Source: Deltaproteobacteria bacterium (GTDB lineage Bacteria > Desulfobacterota > GWC2-55-46). Taken from it: a stretch of DNA of 6,617 bases. Below are positions 4,855 to 6,617 of this stretch, in pieces. The stretch is taken from contig JACRCJ010000199.1 in the NCBI GenBank assembly GCA_016219075.1, positions 1 through 6,617 of the forward strand. The letters run 5' to 3'. Each line of letters begins with the position of its first letter. Within the stretch, counting starts at the first letter, position 1. Both the position numbers and the translations under genes were made by a program. The notes beneath the pieces are model-generated. The model searched no databases, was not told the DNA's origin, and was given only the letters and a program-made list of their open reading frames with translations.

Positions 4855-5704
4855 GTTCCCTATAATCGGCCTGGTGATAGTCTTCGGCTCCATCATTGCG
4901 GGCTACCTTCTTGAGCACGGAAACCTCCATGTACTTATCCAGCCCGCTGAACTCGTTATCCTCGGCGGGGCGGCGGTCGGCTCTCTGGTGATAACATGCC
5001 CACCGAAGCTACTTTTCAAGATCTTGAGGTCCCTTCCGACCGTACTCAAGGGCGGCGCCACCAAAGAGGCGCATATCTCGCTTATGAGCCTTCTGTACAG
5101 CATCTTCACCAAGACAAGGAAAGACGGCATCCTGGCGATTGAAAAAGACATAGAGGCCCCGGGCAAAAGCCCGCTTTTCAAGGGATACCCCGCTATATTG
5201 AAGAACCACCATCTGGTCGACTTCATCTGCGACAACTTAAGGGTCTTCGTCCTGGGGGTAAACGCCACGGAGATGGAAGATATGATGGACCTTGAGATGG
5301 ACGCGCACCACCAGGAGGCCGACCTCGCCCCCTCGGTCATAACCAAGATCGCCGACTCTCTTCCGGGTTTCGGAATCGTAGCGGCCGTCCTCGGAGTCGT
5401 CATAACGATGGGCAAGATGAGCGAGTCTCCGGAGGTCATAGGCCACAGCGTGGCCGCCGCGCTCGTCGGGACCTTCCTCGGAATACTTCTCTGCTACGGG
5501 TTTTTGGGCCCCATAGGCAGCAACCTTGAGCACAGGGCCAGGGAAGACTCCAAGCTTCTGGAGTCCGCCAAGGTCGGCATACTCTCGTTTGCCAGGGGCG
5601 CGGCCCCCCAGATAGCGGTAGAGTCGGCCAGACGGGTGCTCTTCAGCGACACGAAACCTTCGTTCAAGGAACTTGAGACTGCGCTCCGTAAAAAGAGGGC
5701 ATAG
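4853..5704 (+). CDS. motA: Flagellar motor stator protein MotA
   Basis: This encodes a 283-aa inner-membrane protein of the MotA/TolQ/ExbB channel family. Together with MotB it forms the ion-conducting stator that turns the flagellar rotor. Four membrane segments are visible: about 2-20, 32-49, 168-187 and 197-218. A cytoplasmic loop (50-165) carries R89 (KTRKDG) and E97 (AIEKDIE), the counterparts of the E. coli rotor-contact residues R90 and E98. The channel prolines are P171 (SLPGFGIVAAVLGVV) and P220 (VGTFLGILLCYGFLGPI). Length and layout match the full-length MotA type. The start is supported by agga 9 nt upstream and by the family's usual N-terminal GLVIVFGSIIAGYLLE. It heads a two-gene unit with motB, 12 bp downstream, under the sigma-28 promoter at 4614-4640. 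Proton versus sodium coupling cannot be decided safely; the E. coli-like motifs lean towards protons. Confidence 0.96.
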   Translation: MFPIIGLVIVFGSIIAGYLLEHGNLHVLIQPAELVILGGAAVGSLVITCPPKLLFKILRSLPTVLKGGATKEAHISLMSLLYSIFTKTRKDGILAIEKDIEAPGKSPLFKGYPAILKNHHLVDFICDNLRVFVLGVNATEMEDMMDLEMDAHHQEADLAPSVITKIADSLPGFGIVAAVLGVVITMGKMSESPEVIGHSVAAALVGTFLGILLCYGFLGPIGSNLEHRAREDSKLLESAKVGILSFARGAAPQIAVESARRVLFSDTKPSFKELETALRKKRA

Positions 5705-5716
5705 GCGGACTTTCCG

Positions 5717-6580
5717 ATGAGCAGTCAGATAAACTCAAACACGGCGGCGGACAACCCGCCGGAGGCGCAGGCGCAAAAACCCGCGCAACAGGCCCCTCCC
5801 CAGCAGCAACCGGGCAAGGGCGCAACCGTTATCATCAAAAAGAAGATAAAGGGGAGGCACAAGGGCGGCCATCACGGAGGCGCTTGGAAGGTGGCCTACG
5901 CCGACTTCGTCACGGCGATGATGGCCCTTTTCATGGTCCTGTGGCTCGTGGCGGTCATGTCCATAGACTCGAAGAAAGCCATATCCGAGTACTTCAGGAG
6001 CTATACCATATTCAAGGGCACCGAGGCCGGAGGGGGCAAGGGCGTATCCGTCATGAAGGGCAACCCCGTGATGCTCAGCGCCGAGTCCGGCGGCGAAGGG
6101 GCCAAGTCGTCAAACGCGGCGAAGACGGTCGCCATAGAGCTCGAAAAGATAATAGACACGAAGCTCACGGACCTTAAAAGACAGGTCCTCATATTCACCA
6201 CCGACGACGGCGTGAGGATCGAGATGATCGACGGCGAAAGCGACCCGATGTTCGAGTCCGGGAAAAACAACCTCCTCAAAAACGGCCAGAAGATCATCGA
6301 GGTCCTCTCCTCGGCCTTCAAGGGCATCCCTTACAACATCACCATAGAAGGCCACACCGACAGCTACAAGTACCCGGCCGAGAACTACACGAACTGGGAG
6401 CTTGCCGCCGACAGGGCGAACTCCGCCAGGAGAGAGCTGATAAAAAACGGCCTCGACCCGGCGCGCATAACCAAGGTGACGAGTTTCGCAGACGCCGTGC
6501 CGCTTAAGCCTGAGAACAAATACGACCCCGCCAACAGAAGGGTCTCCATCCTCATAGAGACAAACCAGGGCAAGCTCTGA
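5717..6580 (+). CDS. motB: Flagellar motor stator protein MotB
   Basis: This encodes a 287-aa MotB. Its single membrane helix (about 62-82) contains the ion-carrying D63 in AYADFVTAMMALFMVLWLV, equivalent to E. coli D32. Residues 83-100 (SIDSKKAISEYFRSYTIF) correspond to the plug that keeps an unassembled stator closed. Residues about 155-283 form an OmpA-like peptidoglycan-binding domain, with ITIEGHTDS (208-216), NWELAADRANSARREL (226-241) and NRRVSI (273-278). A linker rich in Gly and Ser (101-133) joins them. The usual basic start (VIIKKKIKGRHKGG) is preceded by about 37 extra residues rich in Pro, Gln and Ala, which would lie in the cytoplasm. No alternative ATG exists before the helix, and aggcgga 7 nt upstream supports the start at 5717. 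It follows motA by 12 bp and should be cotranslated with it. Confidence 0.96.
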   Translation: MSSQINSNTAADNPPEAQAQKPAQQAPPQQQPGKGATVIIKKKIKGRHKGGHHGGAWKVAYADFVTAMMALFMVLWLVAVMSIDSKKAISEYFRSYTIFKGTEAGGGKGVSVMKGNPVMLSAESGGEGAKSSNAAKTVAIELEKIIDTKLTDLKRQVLIFTTDDGVRIEMIDGESDPMFESGKNNLLKNGQKIIEVLSSAFKGIPYNITIEGHTDSYKYPAENYTNWELAADRANSARRELIKNGLDPARITKVTSFADAVPLKPENKYDPANRRVSILIETNQGKL

Positions 6581-6605
6581 CATAATCGCAGAAAAAGTCC
6601 TCAGT

Positions 6606-6617
6606 CGTCATTGCGAA
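6606..6617. repeat. Possible edge of a dispersed palindromic repeat
   Basis: The last bases, cgtcattgcgaa, resemble the opening of a family of short palindromic repeats (cgtcattgcgag...) that I recall from many bacterial intergenic regions. The element is cut by the window end, so neither its second arm nor its length can be seen. The 25 bp between the motB stop and this point show no terminator. Confidence 0.25.

Overview
The window looks like chromosome from a flagellated Gram-negative bacterium. The evidence is a MotA/MotB stator pair with a peptidoglycan-binding MotB domain, a hybrid histidine kinase, an HDOD signalling protein, a strong Fur-type operator and an RluE-type rRNA pseudouridine synthase. 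The genes are G/C-rich at third positions yet use many ATA isoleucine codons. In my judgement that combination recalls Desulfobacterota or Nitrospirota-like lineages, but this is a guess and no taxonomic marker is present.

Layout. (1) Positions 2-262 hold the 3' end of a pseudouridine synthase gene (rluE-like, + strand). (2) Positions 263-706 are gene-free, with direct repeats built on cgtacgccag and an 11-bp inverted repeat. (3) Positions 707-1068 form a compact unit: a perfect 37-bp palindrome containing a Fur-like box over a promoter, a 76-aa gene for a membrane-anchored protein with an incomplete C2H2 zinc-finger motif, and a GC-rich hairpin just after its stop. (4) Positions 1081-1400 have no gene but carry two strong RNA-type hairpins followed by a terminator that serves the minus-strand genes. 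(5) On the minus strand, a 668-aa hybrid kinase (GAF, Cys-rich PAS, HisKA, HATPase, receiver; 4395 to 2389) is followed by a 288-aa HDOD protein (2297 to 1431), probably as one transcription unit. (6) Positions 4396-4852 are a divergent intergenic region. It holds a near-consensus flagellar sigma-28 promoter, a possible 23-aa leader ORF before the kinase, and a roughly 200-nt structured leader before motA. (7) Positions 4853-6580 hold motA and motB, 12 bp apart. (8) The last bases look like the edge of a common dispersed repeat.

How the parts may fit. MotA and MotB form the ion-driven stator of the flagellar motor, and the sigma-28 promoter puts them in the late flagellar class. The divergent kinase-HDOD pair is a sensory module whose output could be motility or second-messenger control. 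HDOD proteins often act there, but nothing in the sequence proves the link. The palindrome-controlled small protein is separate and probably belongs to the iron-limitation response. It is the least ordinary item here: a tiny inner-membrane protein carrying C-x2-C-x3-F-x5-L-x2-H with Thr at the position where the last His is expected, under what looks like Fur control.
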